The notes: generated by a model not told the origin, from the letters alone. A DNA stretch of 64,000 nucleotides from Pedobacter sp. Leaf170 (GCF_920984665.1 NZ_CAKLBP010000002.1:620001-684000), one strand, 5' to 3'. Positions 1 to 8,959 are shown, counted from the first letter of the stretch. Numbers and translations: made by a program.

Positions 1-346
1 TAGTAACAGATTACTAAAGGTAAAAGTTTCAACGTGTATTAATTTAAGCGTGGTGTCATAATTTAGTTATGAGTCATAGCAGAAATTGGTTATGGAGAAA
101 ATTCAAAATAATAAGGACGTTCCCCAATGCCGATGAAAAACCGGGAAAGGGTCGGGCTTTCCAGGGCTTCGCTTCGCTGCGGTACCGATGAAAAATCGGT
201 ACTAAACCTTTCCTGCCTACCGAAGGCAGGCAATCCCTAACGCAAAACCCAGCGTATTAAATCAGAATACAGTAATAATGGAGATTGCAAATTGGTTCGG
301 TTTTACTTTCTGTATTAGACTGAGTTTTGTAGCAAAAAATCTGTGG
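1..346. other. Gene-free left edge
   Basis: I find no convincing coding region here. The stretch lies downstream of the minus-strand sugar kinase. It holds one structured repeat (115-250, described separately) flanked by AT-rich sequence. A gene ending left of the window cannot be excluded but leaves no readable trace. Confidence 0.5.
115..250 (+). repeat. Structured intergenic repeat, family D, copy 1
   Basis: The element starts with GGACGTTCCCC, contains AAAGGGTCGGGCTTTCC and ends with AATCCCTAACGCAAAACC. The copy at 17592-17746 shares the same start, middle and end. Inside is a perfect hairpin, GTACCGAT (182-189) with ATCGGTAC (195-202), and a second short one around CCTGCC/GGCAGG near 212-230. 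Elements with these conserved ends and a variable hairpin core are, from general experience, common in Bacteroidota intergenic DNA. Their function is unknown. Confidence 0.6.
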
Positions 347-1225
347 CTAACCTAAAGCCATGTGGTAAATCTTTTTATTGTACTCTGGGTTTGCACCAGG
401 CTGCGATGCCACGAAAGCACCAACTTTACAAGCATTATCTAAAATTGTTTCCATTGGGTAGGCTTGCAGGTAACACGCTACAAAAGTTGCTAAAAATGCA
501 TCGCCTGCACCAACTGTATCTGCCACCTTAACTTTGTAGCCGGCATGCTTAAATAATTTACCATCTTTTAAAACGCATGCGCCTTTATCGCCAAGCGTAA
601 GGCAAATAATTTCGATGCTAAAAGTAGATGCCAGCTGTTTCAGTAGCTGTTCGTTTGAATTGCCTGTTAAGCCAAAAGCTTCTTTTACCCAAACAATTTC
701 CTCTTCGTTTATTTTTAAAATATCTGCTTTGGTTAATAATTGTCCAATCAGTTCCTTTTCAAAAAATGGTGCCCGCAGGTTAATATCGAATATTTTTGTT
801 TTAGCAACCTCCAGCAATGAAAGTACCGTTTTTCTTGATGTTTCATCCCGGCAGGTTAAGCTACAGTAAACAAAAGCATCAGCATTTTGCACTGCGTTCA
901 ATACATCAAAGGTAAGTTGAATGGCATCCCAGGCCACTGGTTTTACAATATTATAAGTGGCTTGTTGCGTTTCATCAAGTTTAACTTCTACGGTACTGGT
1001 TGGCAAATTACTGGTTTGAATTAAATCTGTTGGAAAGTGCTGATTACTTAAAAAATTTATTAGTTCTTCCCCAAGTTGATCTTTACCGATGGCACTTATA
1101 AATTTGCTTTCAATGCCTTGTTTATGCAAATTTAAAGCTACATTCATCGAAGAACCACCTGCATTTCTTCTTTCCGGGAAAACATCCCATAAAATTTCAC
1201 CAATAGATGTTACTGTTTTGCTCAT
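347..1225 (-). CDS. PfkB-family carbohydrate kinase (fructokinase-like)
   Basis: This 292-residue protein should phosphorylate a sugar, most likely fructose, with ATP in the cytoplasm. The N-terminal GEILWDVFP followed by the AGGSSMNVA glycine-rich stretch (about 22-30) is the PfkB sugar-binding start. DINLRAPFF lies at 147-155, LTLGDKGACV at 209-218, and the GAGD anion hole with the catalytic Asp is at 239-242. Length fits the family. It starts at ATG and stands alone, with no sugar transporter or hydrolase next to it, so the exact substrate is not set. Family call is sure; fructose preference is inferred from the overall fructokinase-like pattern. Confidence 0.88.
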   Translation of the reverse strand: MSKTVTSIGEILWDVFPERRNAGGSSMNVALNLHKQGIESKFISAIGKDQLGEELINFLSNQHFPTDLIQTSNLPTSTVEVKLDETQQATYNIVKPVAWDAIQLTFDVLNAVQNADAFVYCSLTCRDETSRKTVLSLLEVAKTKIFDINLRAPFFEKELIGQLLTKADILKINEEEIVWVKEAFGLTGNSNEQLLKQLASTFSIEIICLTLGDKGACVLKDGKLFKHAGYKVKVADTVGAGDAFLATFVACYLQAYPMETILDNACKVGAFVASQPGANPEYNKKIYHMALG

Positions 1226-1306
1226 AGATATTACTTTGTATAAAGAAACAAATTTCTATAGCTTTTAAATGAAATAAAACGCATATTTATTTTTTAATTT
1301 ACAATC

Positions 1307-1732
1307 ATGCGTATTCGAATCATTCTCTTCCTGTTATCAATTTCTTTGTTTGCCCAGGCGCAAACGCCAAAAGACAAAACGGCCATTTTAAAAGTTTTAG
1401 AAACCCAACGATTGGCCTGGAACAAAGGCGACCTTGAAACTTTTATGCAGGGTTATGTAAAAAGTGATAGCCTGCTTTTTGTTGGTAGCAGCGGATCAAC
1501 TTATGGCTGGCAAAAAACTTTAGATAATTACCGAAAAACTTATCAAGGCAAAGAAGGGATGGGCCAGTTAACTTTTGGCATTAAAAAAGTAGATTTTTTA
1601 AATAAAGATGTGGCATTTGTTTTAGGTAGCTGGTATTTGAAACGAGAAAAAGATGAACCTCAAGGTTATTTTACGCTACTTTTTAAAAAGCTTAATGGAG
1701 AGTGGAAAATTTTTGTAGACCACTCGAGCTAA
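1307..1732 (+). CDS. Secreted NTF2-like (SnoaL/DUF4440-type) protein
   Basis: A 141-residue protein with a signal peptide (residues 1-18, cleavage after AQA) and a single NTF2-like cone domain. The pattern AWNKGDLETFMQGY followed by a tryptophan-rich end (GEWKIFVDHSS) is typical of DUF4440/SnoaL-like proteins, which are small-molecule binding or enzymatic folds with no single function. It is likely periplasmic. The stop overlaps the end of the convergent DUF5690 gene by 4 nt. No partner gene suggests a substrate. Confidence 0.75.
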   Translation: MRIRIILFLLSISLFAQAQTPKDKTAILKVLETQRLAWNKGDLETFMQGYVKSDSLLFVGSSGSTYGWQKTLDNYRKTYQGKEGMGQLTFGIKKVDFLNKDVAFVLGSWYLKREKDEPQGYFTLLFKKLNGEWKIFVDHSS

Positions 1733-2994
1733 GCAACTGCCTTGATTTTTTTAAACTTCGATTTAAAGTATTGAAGCGAAAAAATAGTAAGTAAAATTCC
1801 AATTACCGATAAAATAATTACGCTATTGGAGAAAAACGTTACCCAGTTTAATTTTACTTTCAGAATTTCTTTGCTGAATAAAACACCTATACTGCCTACG
1901 TAACCGAAAGAATCGGCAATGTAAATTAAAAATCCTACGTTGCTGGTGTACTTAAAAGTAGAAATCAATCTATCAAAAAATACCGCATTAAAAGGTATGT
2001 AAACCATGTAAAGCCCCAATCCGGTTAGTGTCATCCACCAAATTGGCGGCAACATTTGGGCTTTAAAAAGTAAACTAAAAGTACCAGCGAATAAAAACCC
2101 AATTAAAATAAAGTAATGCGCCAACTGTAAAGCCTTAAAGTTGTTTTTAATCAGCACCATGCTGCCAATTAATATCAAAACAATTAATGTTATTGGTGTT
2201 TCAGTTTTGGCGAATATGGAAGGCTGATTAAAAAAGCCCATCTCTTTCCACATTTCGGCGCTGAAATTATCTCTGATATCTCTAAAAATGGTAGCGAAAC
2301 AATAAATAATTACGCAGGCCAGTAATCCCCAGAAAAAATCTTTAATAAATAACTTTCTATCGGCGCTGGTCATTGGAATGCGTTCTGCCCTGTGTTTTAT
2401 GTCTTCAGCATCAGGTGGTGGAATTTTTTCCATCAGATAGATAAAGAACATTAGCGGCATCGCAAAAACCAAACCCGTGTAAAAGGGTATCAAAAATTCA
2501 GAAATATTAAAGCTTAAGCTTAGCCACAAGCCAACAGATTTTACAAAACCAGATGCAAAAATAAAACTCACGGCTAAGGTTGCGCCTATAAAATCGGTAC
2601 TTCGCCTACCCTCAACATAAGAAAATACAACGCCCCAAAGCATACCTAACGGAAAACCGTTTACAAAAAGAAAAATTACGTTGTATGGAATTGGCGTAAT
2701 GGCAAAAAACAGCCAGCTTAACCACGAGATACCGGTTAACACAATAATAATTTTGCCGCGTCCGGTTCTTTTTAATTCTGAAATAAACTTTATGCCATAA
2801 AATTTGGCCAGCAAATAACCAAGCATTTGCGTAATAACCAACACGGTTTTGTAGCCGTAACCCGCAATGGTTAAACCATCAAAAGTTGCAACCGTAAACG
2901 ATTTCCGAAAACCAAAAATCATGGTATAAGCTAAAAAAACCACAACAGCTGCGTATAAACCGGTTTTAAATTGCTGATTGTTTTTCAAAGCCAT
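1729..2994 (-). CDS. DUF5690 family multipass membrane protein (MFS-like)
   Basis: This 421-residue protein has about twelve hydrophobic helices and ends in a basic tail (KSKFKKIKAVA). Signs of the DUF5690 family are the FGFRKSFTVATF start and the central RRSTDFIGATLAVSF stretch. The fold resembles the major facilitator superfamily, but the substrate is unknown. It begins at ATG about 25 nt after a TATCTTCA sequence that differs by one base from the -7 consensus. It is monocistronic and convergent with the gene at 1307-1732. No neighbouring enzyme suggests a transported compound. Confidence 0.78.
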   Translation of the reverse strand: MALKNNQQFKTGLYAAVVVFLAYTMIFGFRKSFTVATFDGLTIAGYGYKTVLVITQMLGYLLAKFYGIKFISELKRTGRGKIIIVLTGISWLSWLFFAITPIPYNVIFLFVNGFPLGMLWGVVFSYVEGRRSTDFIGATLAVSFIFASGFVKSVGLWLSLSFNISEFLIPFYTGLVFAMPLMFFIYLMEKIPPPDAEDIKHRAERIPMTSADRKLFIKDFFWGLLACVIIYCFATIFRDIRDNFSAEMWKEMGFFNQPSIFAKTETPITLIVLILIGSMVLIKNNFKALQLAHYFILIGFLFAGTFSLLFKAQMLPPIWWMTLTGLGLYMVYIPFNAVFFDRLISTFKYTSNVGFLIYIADSFGYVGSIGVLFSKEILKVKLNWVTFFSNSVIILSVIGILLTIFSLQYFKSKFKKIKAVA

Positions 2995-3172
2995 ATTTGA
3001 AGATAGCCTATTTTTTTAGAAAAGCAATGTTGTCACTTTTGGCAATTTCAGCCCTTCTTTACACTATATCTTTTCGCTACGCTCAAAGGATGCCGTTTCA
3101 ATAAGGTTTAAATAACAACCTTCTGCAATTCTTCTGAAACTTTGCATCCCTCAGGGCTAATCTAAAACAGCT

Positions 3173-3787
3173 TTATTCACCTAATTTAAAATCTTTGTAG
3201 TAGTAATCTTTATCAGCATCTGTTAAATGGCGAATAACGCGGCAAGGATTTCCGGCAGCGAAAACATTATCGGGTATATCACGGGTAACAATACTTCCTG
3301 AGCCGATAACCACGTTCGAGCCAATGGTAACACCAGGATTTATCACCACGTTTCCACCAATCCAAACGCTGTTGCCTATGGTTACTTCTTGTGCCCATTC
3401 ATATTCCTGATCGCGTAAGTGTGCATGTATAGGGTGCCCGGCTGTGTAAATGGCAACGTTTGGAGCAATAAAAACGCTATTGCCAATACTAACTTTAGCG
3501 CAATCTAAAACCACCAGGTTAAAGTTTGCATAAAAGTTATCGCCAATTTCGATATTGTAACCATAATCGCAGCGAAATGGTGGCTCTACGTAAAACATTT
3601 TTTCTGTTTTGCCAAATAACCGCTTTAGTAACTCTTTTCTTTGCTTTATAAATTTTGGCGCCAGGTTGTTAAACTCGTGAACAATTTCTCTGGCTTTTAA
3701 TCTTTCTTGAGCTAATTCAGTTCCACCGGCTTGGTAAGCTTTACCGGCAAGCATTTTTTGTTTTTCAGTCAGTATTTCGTTTTCCAT
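3173..3787 (-). CDS. Sugar O-acetyltransferase (maltose/galactoside acetyltransferase type)
   Basis: A 204-residue LacA/Maa-type enzyme that moves acetyl from acetyl-CoA to a sugar hydroxyl. The N-terminal Mac domain (about 1-55, EKQKMLAGKAY) is followed by left-handed beta-helix hexapeptide repeats (about 75-185). The catalytic His is His118 in TAGHPIHAH, and AAGNPCRVIR near the C-terminus closes the helix. Length and motifs are complete. The acceptor sugar cannot be read. The gene stands alone, with 178 nt of repeat-like non-coding DNA downstream. Confidence 0.88.
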   Translation of the reverse strand: MENEILTEKQKMLAGKAYQAGGTELAQERLKAREIVHEFNNLAPKFIKQRKELLKRLFGKTEKMFYVEPPFRCDYGYNIEIGDNFYANFNLVVLDCAKVSIGNSVFIAPNVAIYTAGHPIHAHLRDQEYEWAQEVTIGNSVWIGGNVVINPGVTIGSNVVIGSGSIVTRDIPDNVFAAGNPCRVIRHLTDADKDYYYKDFKLGE

Positions 3788-3872
3788 CTATCGAAGATAA
3801 AAAAGTTTATGAATTGCACCAATTCGACTTAATATCATGACAGCAAACTCACGTAATGTTAAAATTTCCAAA

Positions 3873-3909
3873 ATAAAAAAACGGGGCAATCGAATAATCG
3901 ACTGCCCCG
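3873..3909 (-). terminator. Intrinsic terminator of the JmjC-like gene
   Basis: The hairpin CGGGGCA (3882-3888) with TGCCCCG (3903-3909) is extended by inner pairing of AATCG and CGATT-like bases. On the minus strand it is followed by a run of seven T. It lies 50 nt after the stop of the gene at 3960-4838. Confidence 0.8.
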
Positions 3910-3959
3910 CTGAAATTGCTTTCCCCAAACCGATTAAACGGTTTAAATTGTATTTTATT

Positions 3960-4838
3960 TTATGGTTTTCCTTTTGCTAATGCATTTTCTGCAATAACCA
4001 CAGCTTTTTTCTCTCTCCAATGTGCATATTTCTCTTTAAAAGCCATTTTAATCAAGCTATCTACGGCGCCATGTCTAAACAAACTCCACACACTTGCAAC
4101 TTTACGAGAGATAGATTGATCCCAGGCACGAAGGCTTAATGAGAAAGAGCCATCAACATATTTCATCCAGTGCCACATACCGGTTGGCATAAATAAAGTA
4201 TCACCATGCTCTAAAAATACTTCGTAGCCTTCTACACCTTTTAAAGCCGGGAATTTCTCAAAATCCGGATTATCTACCTTGTAATCTTCTAAGGCATAAG
4301 TTGCATTTGGCAGGCAGTATAATCTATCTTTCCATTTATAATCAAAAAGGATAATGTGTTTTCTACCACCAAAATGGGTATGGAAAATATGAGGTAAATC
4401 AATATCGTAATGTAAAAACGTTACCGAGTTTGAACCACCAAAAAACATCGCAGGCATACTTTCTATAAATCCTCCCATTAAATCTTTGGGTATTTTTATA
4501 TCGTTAATTAAGCTTGGTACTTTTTTAAACAAGTTGAAAAAGAAAATGCGAAGTTCTGTAGGTTCGCGTTTTATCAAATCCAAGTAATCGCCAAATTTCA
4601 TGTGTGCCGTGGCGGCATTGATAGGTTTTGATGGATCGGCTTTAGAATTATCATACAATGGCACTTCTAAATCACCCCCAATTTCCTTTAAATATTCAGT
4701 TGTCCATTTTTCTCTTGCGGGCCAATCTTTAGTAAGGCCTCTAATTACCAAAGGACGTTTAGTTTTCAGATAATTCTTCTTAAATTCCTCTGGTGTGATA
4801 TTCTCAACAATATCTACAGGTTTTAAAATGAAACTCAT
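3960..4838 (-). CDS. Cupin-like JmjC-domain protein (putative Fe(II)/2-oxoglutarate oxygenase)
   Basis: This 292-residue protein belongs to the cupin_8/JmjC-like group of Fe(II)- and 2-oxoglutarate-dependent hydroxylases. The N-terminal part has RPLVIRGLTKDWPA (29-42), typical of the group. The metal triad is readable: His143 and Asp145 in LHYDIDLPH, and the distal His223 in PTGMWHWM. Lys160 is a candidate 2-oxoglutarate ligand. The substrate is unknown; relatives act on proteins or small molecules. It lies 127 nt downstream of the DUF3050 gene on the same strand, so the two may be co-expressed. A strong terminator follows. Confidence 0.82.
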   Translation of the reverse strand: MSFILKPVDIVENITPEEFKKNYLKTKRPLVIRGLTKDWPAREKWTTEYLKEIGGDLEVPLYDNSKADPSKPINAATAHMKFGDYLDLIKREPTELRIFFFNLFKKVPSLINDIKIPKDLMGGFIESMPAMFFGGSNSVTFLHYDIDLPHIFHTHFGGRKHIILFDYKWKDRLYCLPNATYALEDYKVDNPDFEKFPALKGVEGYEVFLEHGDTLFMPTGMWHWMKYVDGSFSLSLRAWDQSISRKVASVWSLFRHGAVDSLIKMAFKEKYAHWREKKAVVIAENALAKGKP

Positions 4839-4965
4839 GGGCTTAAAATCGGCTGTTTATACCGAATAACAAATGTGTGAATTTTATTTAATAATTTTGT
4901 TACGAACCTTCATTTGTGACGAAAATCACTTATTTCTATCTTAACAATTTTTTAATAATTAATTG

Positions 4966-5751
4966 TTACGCCACAACTTTCTGTTTAATTATTTCATTGT
5001 ATGCTGCATCCCACAAATCAATACGACTTTGCAGTGCCAGTTTTGCAGTTTGTTCTGCTTCTGCCCAAAAAGTTTCGTTTTGCTCGCAAAGTTTCTCCGT
5101 CATAGATAATGCTAAGTGGCTATGGTGGTCGCCATCTACTTCAATATGTCGCTCCAGGTAATATTTAAAAGTAGAAACATGCTCTGGCTTTGTACTATTT
5201 AAATCGTTAACCATACTAAAAAACATATTTGGTATTAAATCCTCTCTGCCAAAAGTAAAACTTGCCGCCTGCAAATGTGCTTTATTGTTGTTAATGGTTT
5301 CAAAAGTTGCCTTCACAAAATTTCTTGCTGCAGCTGGCACCTGTGCAAGTTCAAAAGCCATATCAAAATCTCTCCCGTTTTGTAAAGAAGTTAAGAAGTT
5401 TTTTATCGATTTTATATTTGCACCGCACTGCTCCATCGCATCTATATACATTTCAAAGTGGCTTTTTATGTTTCCATTTGCATCAACATCGCTTTCTTCG
5501 CCTGCAACAATCTCGTTTATCAACTGGCGTGAAACAGCATCGCCAACCGGAAACCAAGGTAGTGTTGTACAGGTTAAATTTATTTGTAGCGATTTAAGTA
5601 ACGACATAAAATCCCATACGGCGTAAATATGGTGTTCCATAAAAACTTGCAAATCTTCTAATTCACTAATTTCGCTGTAAACTTTATGGTTAATAATTTG
5701 CTGCCTTAACGGCTCAATATTTTGCTGAATTTTTAAAATGTTGGGATTCAT
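4966..5751 (-). CDS. DUF3050 family protein, possible heme-oxygenase-like metalloenzyme
   Basis: A 261-residue, all-helical-looking protein of the DUF3050 family. No function is established that I know of. Candidate metal ligands are Glu39-His40-His41, Glu80/Glu84, His98, Glu170 (FGREDLIP), and His202, Asp206, His209/His210 in ERHIEVDGDHHSH. The spacing H-x3-D-x2-H with upstream Glu and His resembles heme-oxygenase-like diiron oxidases such as SznF, as I recall them. This is an inference, not a proven fold. Start is ATG. It lies upstream of the JmjC-like oxygenase on the same strand. Confidence 0.75.
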   Translation of the reverse strand: MNPNILKIQQNIEPLRQQIINHKVYSEISELEDLQVFMEHHIYAVWDFMSLLKSLQINLTCTTLPWFPVGDAVSRQLINEIVAGEESDVDANGNIKSHFEMYIDAMEQCGANIKSIKNFLTSLQNGRDFDMAFELAQVPAAARNFVKATFETINNNKAHLQAASFTFGREDLIPNMFFSMVNDLNSTKPEHVSTFKYYLERHIEVDGDHHSHLALSMTEKLCEQNETFWAEAEQTAKLALQSRIDLWDAAYNEIIKQKVVA

Positions 5752-5895
5752 TGTTGTCTATTTTAATAATCAAATGTTTAAGCGCAGCTGATTATTCTAT
5801 TGAGCAGTAAAATTATGTACATAATCATCATCAATAGTAAAATATTAAAAAACCTGAAATAAGGCTGACAATTAACATTAATGCTGATTAATAAA

Positions 5896-5930
5896 CACAA
5901 AAAAACGCTTCTACCTAAGTAGAAACGTTT
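5896..5930 (-). terminator. Intrinsic terminator of the fasciclin gene
   Basis: AACGCTTCTAC (5904-5914) pairs with GTAGAAACGTT (5919-5929) around a short loop. On the minus strand the stem runs into a T-tract. It sits 24 nt beyond the stop of the fasciclin gene. Confidence 0.8.
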
Positions 5931-5953
5931 AAGTTATAGTATCAGGACGTGAA

Positions 5954-6505
5954 TTATTTTGGCATCAAAACAGTGTCAACAACGTGGATAACACCATTTT
6001 TCTGATTAACATCGGCAATAGTTACGGTGCTCATTCCACCTTTTTCATCTTTCAAAATAAGCTTTTTACCTTCCATCCAAGCCCAAAGTTTACCGCCTTG
6101 TACAGTAGTAAGCTCTGCTTTACCACCACCAGCTTTAATTGCTGCAGCAATTGCTTTACTATTCATTTTACCGGCAACAACATGGTAAGTTAAAATTTTT
6201 GTAAGTGTAGCTTTGTTTTCTGGTTTAACTAAATTATCAACTGTTCCTGCAGGTAATTTATCAAAAGCTGCATTGGTTGGTGCAAATACGGTGAATGGTC
6301 CGGCACTTTTTAAAGTTTCTACCAAGCCTGCTGCTTTAACCGCTGCAACTAGAGTTGTGTGGTCTTTTGAGTTTACCGCGTTATCAACAATATCTTTAGT
6401 TGCATACATTGCTGCACCACCAACCATTGGGTTTTTTTGAGCGTAAACCTGACTTGTAAATGCCATTGTAACAACAGCAATTGCAGATAAAATTAATTTT
6501 TTCAT
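5954..6505 (-). CDS. Secreted fasciclin (FAS1) domain protein
   Basis: A 183-residue protein with a signal peptide (about 1-22, ending VYAQ) and one FAS1 domain. The H1 box TVFAPTNAAFDKLP and the later ILTYHVVAGK and NGVIHVVDTVLMP boxes are clear. FAS1 domains mediate adhesion or matrix binding outside the cell; the ligand here is unknown. There is no lipobox and no C-terminal sorting domain, so it is likely periplasmic or released. Monocistronic, with its own terminator. Confidence 0.9.
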   Translation of the reverse strand: MKKLILSAIAVVTMAFTSQVYAQKNPMVGGAAMYATKDIVDNAVNSKDHTTLVAAVKAAGLVETLKSAGPFTVFAPTNAAFDKLPAGTVDNLVKPENKATLTKILTYHVVAGKMNSKAIAAAIKAGGGKAELTTVQGGKLWAWMEGKKLILKDEKGGMSTVTIADVNQKNGVIHVVDTVLMPK

Positions 6506-6828
6506 TATTTCTAATTTTTAAGTTTTTGTTATTTGATTCCATTTACGATAGCATACCGATGCTTGGATTTTAATAAGTAGAAATCTTTATGTAAATTATT
6601 GATAATGAAGGGTTTTATTTTTATTTTGAAAGATACTGAAGATGTATTTTTGAATGTTAGTCCGCCTTTTCGCTAAATCTTTTTTGCCGCAACACTTAAC
6701 TTAGAAATACTATTTATTAAAGTGCTCAGGAAACTTTTTATTTTAATCAAAGGCAAAAAAGTATACCGCCTCAATACGGTTTATTTTACGCGGGTTTTTG
6801 CTAATATTTAAGTTGCTATTGCAAAGGG
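6506..6828. other. Intergenic region with a decayed structured repeat
   Basis: No gene is visible in these 323 nt. The left part is AT-rich leader of the fasciclin gene. The right part (about 6655-6800) carries GTCCGCCTTTTCGCT and an inverted pair CTTTTTTGCC (6679-6688) / GGCAAAAAAG (6752-6761). This looks like an eroded family D repeat. Confidence 0.45.
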
Positions 6829-7611
6829 TTAAGTAACTTTTGCCTCCCTAACTTTTTTCGAAAATATTTTAGGGAAAAAGCGCTTAAGTAAAACTGCTTT
6901 GGTTTCTTTACCACCAATGTTAACTTCTTCCTTTTTGGCCGAAACTGCTTTTACAATTTCTTTTGCACAATCCTCTGCACTCATTCCATTCGCTTGTGCA
7001 TCATCCATTGTTCCTTGCGTTTTGCCGCTTGCCGTTAGCGCATTTACAGAAACATTTGTTTTAATAAATCCGGGGCAAACAATTGTGATGTCTATATTTT
7101 TATCATAAACTTCTGAGCGTAAAGAATCAAAATAGCCGTGTAATGCATGTTTTGATGCCGAATATGCAGAACGTAATTTGGTGCCAAATTTACCAACCAA
7201 GCTACTTACTACAACAATTTGTCCGCCACCGTTTGCTATCATATTTTTAACAACACTTTTACTTAAAACGGCTGTACCCCAAAAATTTGTAGCCATAATT
7301 TGCTGTTCCGTTTCTGTATTTGTTTCTAAAGCCAAACTCCGCTGACTAACACCTCCGGAGTTGATAAGCAGATCAATTTTTCCGAAAATTTTGATGGCAT
7401 CTTCAGCCTTTTGTTCTAAAATTTCGGTTTCACTTAAATCGAAAGGTAAAACATGTACATTAAAAGAATTTTGGCAGTTTCCTTTAACTCTAAATAATTC
7501 ATCACGGTTTCGGGCAGAAATAATGAGCTTGTGGCCGGCTTTAAAATATTCGTAAACTAAAGCTTCGCCAATGCCTGATGAAGCGCCTGTAATCCATACA
7601 ATTTTAGACAT
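6829..7611 (-). CDS. Short-chain dehydrogenase/reductase
   Basis: A 260-residue classical SDR oxidoreductase. The cofactor motif GASSGIGEA is at 9-17 and the catalytic Tyr-x3-Lys is Tyr150/Lys154 with Ser136 or Ser137 before it. The usual NNAG is INSGG here (84-88). Position 34 (Arg after ISA) suggests NADP(H). The C-terminal basic stretch (VLLKRFFPKIFSKKVREAK) is typical of the DltE/YqjQ-like SDR subgroup. The substrate is unknown. It is followed upstream by hemW on the same strand with about 120 nt between. Confidence 0.87.
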   Translation of the reverse strand: MSKIVWITGASSGIGEALVYEYFKAGHKLIISARNRDELFRVKGNCQNSFNVHVLPFDLSETEILEQKAEDAIKIFGKIDLLINSGGVSQRSLALETNTETEQQIMATNFWGTAVLSKSVVKNMIANGGGQIVVVSSLVGKFGTKLRSAYSASKHALHGYFDSLRSEVYDKNIDITIVCPGFIKTNVSVNALTASGKTQGTMDDAQANGMSAEDCAKEIVKAVSAKKEEVNIGGKETKAVLLKRFFPKIFSKKVREAKVT

Positions 7612-7730
7612 AGGTTTTATTTAAGTTAATGATTGAATTATAAATTATTGATTGATAGAATGAATAAGTGATGAGTTGGAGCATCCATAGATTTGGATAT
7701 TGATACATTAAAAATTCAATCCTTCAAACT

Positions 7731-8864
7731 TCACTCATTCTCAATTATAAATAATTCTGATGCAATATAATCAGCAAAAAGCTTTCCGTTTTCGCTCAAT
7801 TTTATGGTGTTATTTTCAATATTTAGCCAATCTTTATTTTCAAAACGGCGTAAATTATGCTTGGTTTCTTCAAGAAAATCTTTACCAAAATCTGTTTCAA
7901 TTTTTTGCAAGTCGGTTCCCCAAATTGTCCTCAATGAAGTCATTATGTATTCGTTAAATCTATCATTTAAACTTAATTCTTCAACAACCTCTGGTAGTTT
8001 ATTGCTTTGAAGGCGCTCTATGTATAAAGCATTATTTGCCGGATTCATATATCGGTTTCTGCCATCAAAACCATGTGCCGATGGGCCAATTCCAATATAA
8101 TCTACACCTTTCCAATAATTGGTATTATGAATGGCATAAGCATGGGGTTTTGCAAAATTTGATATTTCATAATGCTCAAAACCTGCATTTTTCAGTTTTT
8201 CCATCAGTATTACAAACTGCGATGCACTTTGATTGTCATTTACCGGGCTTTGCTGTTTCATTTTTATGGCATGCGCTAAGGCTGTTCTAGGCTCAACCGT
8301 TAAAGCGTATGCAGATACGTGAGGGACACTCAGCTCTATAGCTTTTTGAATGTTTATTTCCCATTTATCATCAGTTAAAAGCGGAAAACCATAAATTAAA
8401 TCTAATGTTAGGTTCTCAAACCCTGCATCCTGACTTCTTTTGATGCAATTTTCTGCTTCATCTGCGTTATGTGCCCGGTTCATCCAAACTAAATCCTCAT
8501 TAAAAAATGACTGAACGCCAACGCTAAAGCGATTTACAGGTAACTGTTTTAGTTCCTTTAACTTTTGAGCTGTCAAATCATCAGGGTTGGTTTCGATAGT
8601 AATTTCAGCATCAGCGCTAACAGAATAAGTTTGATTTATCGCATCAAAGATTTTTTGCAATGCCGCTTGAGATAGGATAGAAGGTGTTCCTCCACCAATA
8701 TAAATACTTCCAACCTGTCCGTTTATTCTATCTTTTTTAAATTTGATTTCTTTGCATAAACTTTCAACCATTTCATCGGCATACTTTAGCGATGTACTAA
8801 AATGAAAATCGCAATAGTTGCAAGCCTTTTTGCAGAATGGAATGTGAATATATATACCTGACAT
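7731..8864 (-). CDS. hemW: Radical SAM heme chaperone HemW
   Basis: This 377-residue protein belongs to the HemW group, which inserts heme into respiratory proteins rather than acting as coproporphyrinogen oxidase. The 4Fe-4S/SAM motif is Cys11-x3-Cys15-x2-Cys18 (CKKACNYC) and GGGTPS is at 57-62. The C-terminal HemN-like helical domain is present (RFNEYIMTSLRTIWG). The cysteine pattern matches HemW more than HemN, which is an inference. ATG lies 5 nt after a TATCTTTG -7 element (8870-8877), so the leader is very short. Divergent from the DUF4271-hemD pair, which also relates to heme. Confidence 0.88.
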   Translation of the reverse strand: MSGIYIHIPFCKKACNYCDFHFSTSLKYADEMVESLCKEIKFKKDRINGQVGSIYIGGGTPSILSQAALQKIFDAINQTYSVSADAEITIETNPDDLTAQKLKELKQLPVNRFSVGVQSFFNEDLVWMNRAHNADEAENCIKRSQDAGFENLTLDLIYGFPLLTDDKWEINIQKAIELSVPHVSAYALTVEPRTALAHAIKMKQQSPVNDNQSASQFVILMEKLKNAGFEHYEISNFAKPHAYAIHNTNYWKGVDYIGIGPSAHGFDGRNRYMNPANNALYIERLQSNKLPEVVEELSLNDRFNEYIMTSLRTIWGTDLQKIETDFGKDFLEETKHNLRRFENKDWLNIENNTIKLSENGKLFADYIASELFIIENE

Positions 8865-8869
8865 TGGCG

Positions 8870-8877
8870 CAAAGATA
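8870..8877 (-). promoter_or_regulatory. Promoter -7 element of hemW
   Basis: TATCTTTG on the minus strand matches the Bacteroidota -7 consensus TAnnTTTG. It is 5 nt upstream of the hemW ATG. No clear -33 TTTG is seen. Confidence 0.5.
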
Positions 8878-8929
8878 CATCATATAATAAATCCATTTAT
8901 TTTCTTTAGGTAAACAATGATTAAACAGC

Positions 8930-8937
8930 TATTTTTG
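8930..8937 (+). promoter_or_regulatory. Promoter -7 element of the DUF4271-hemD pair
   Basis: TATTTTTG fits TAnnTTTG and lies 22 nt before the ATG at 8960. A TTTA at 8905-8908, 21 nt upstream, may be the -33 element. Confidence 0.5.
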
Positions 8938-8959
8938 CAGCAACAACTCTTACTATTAA

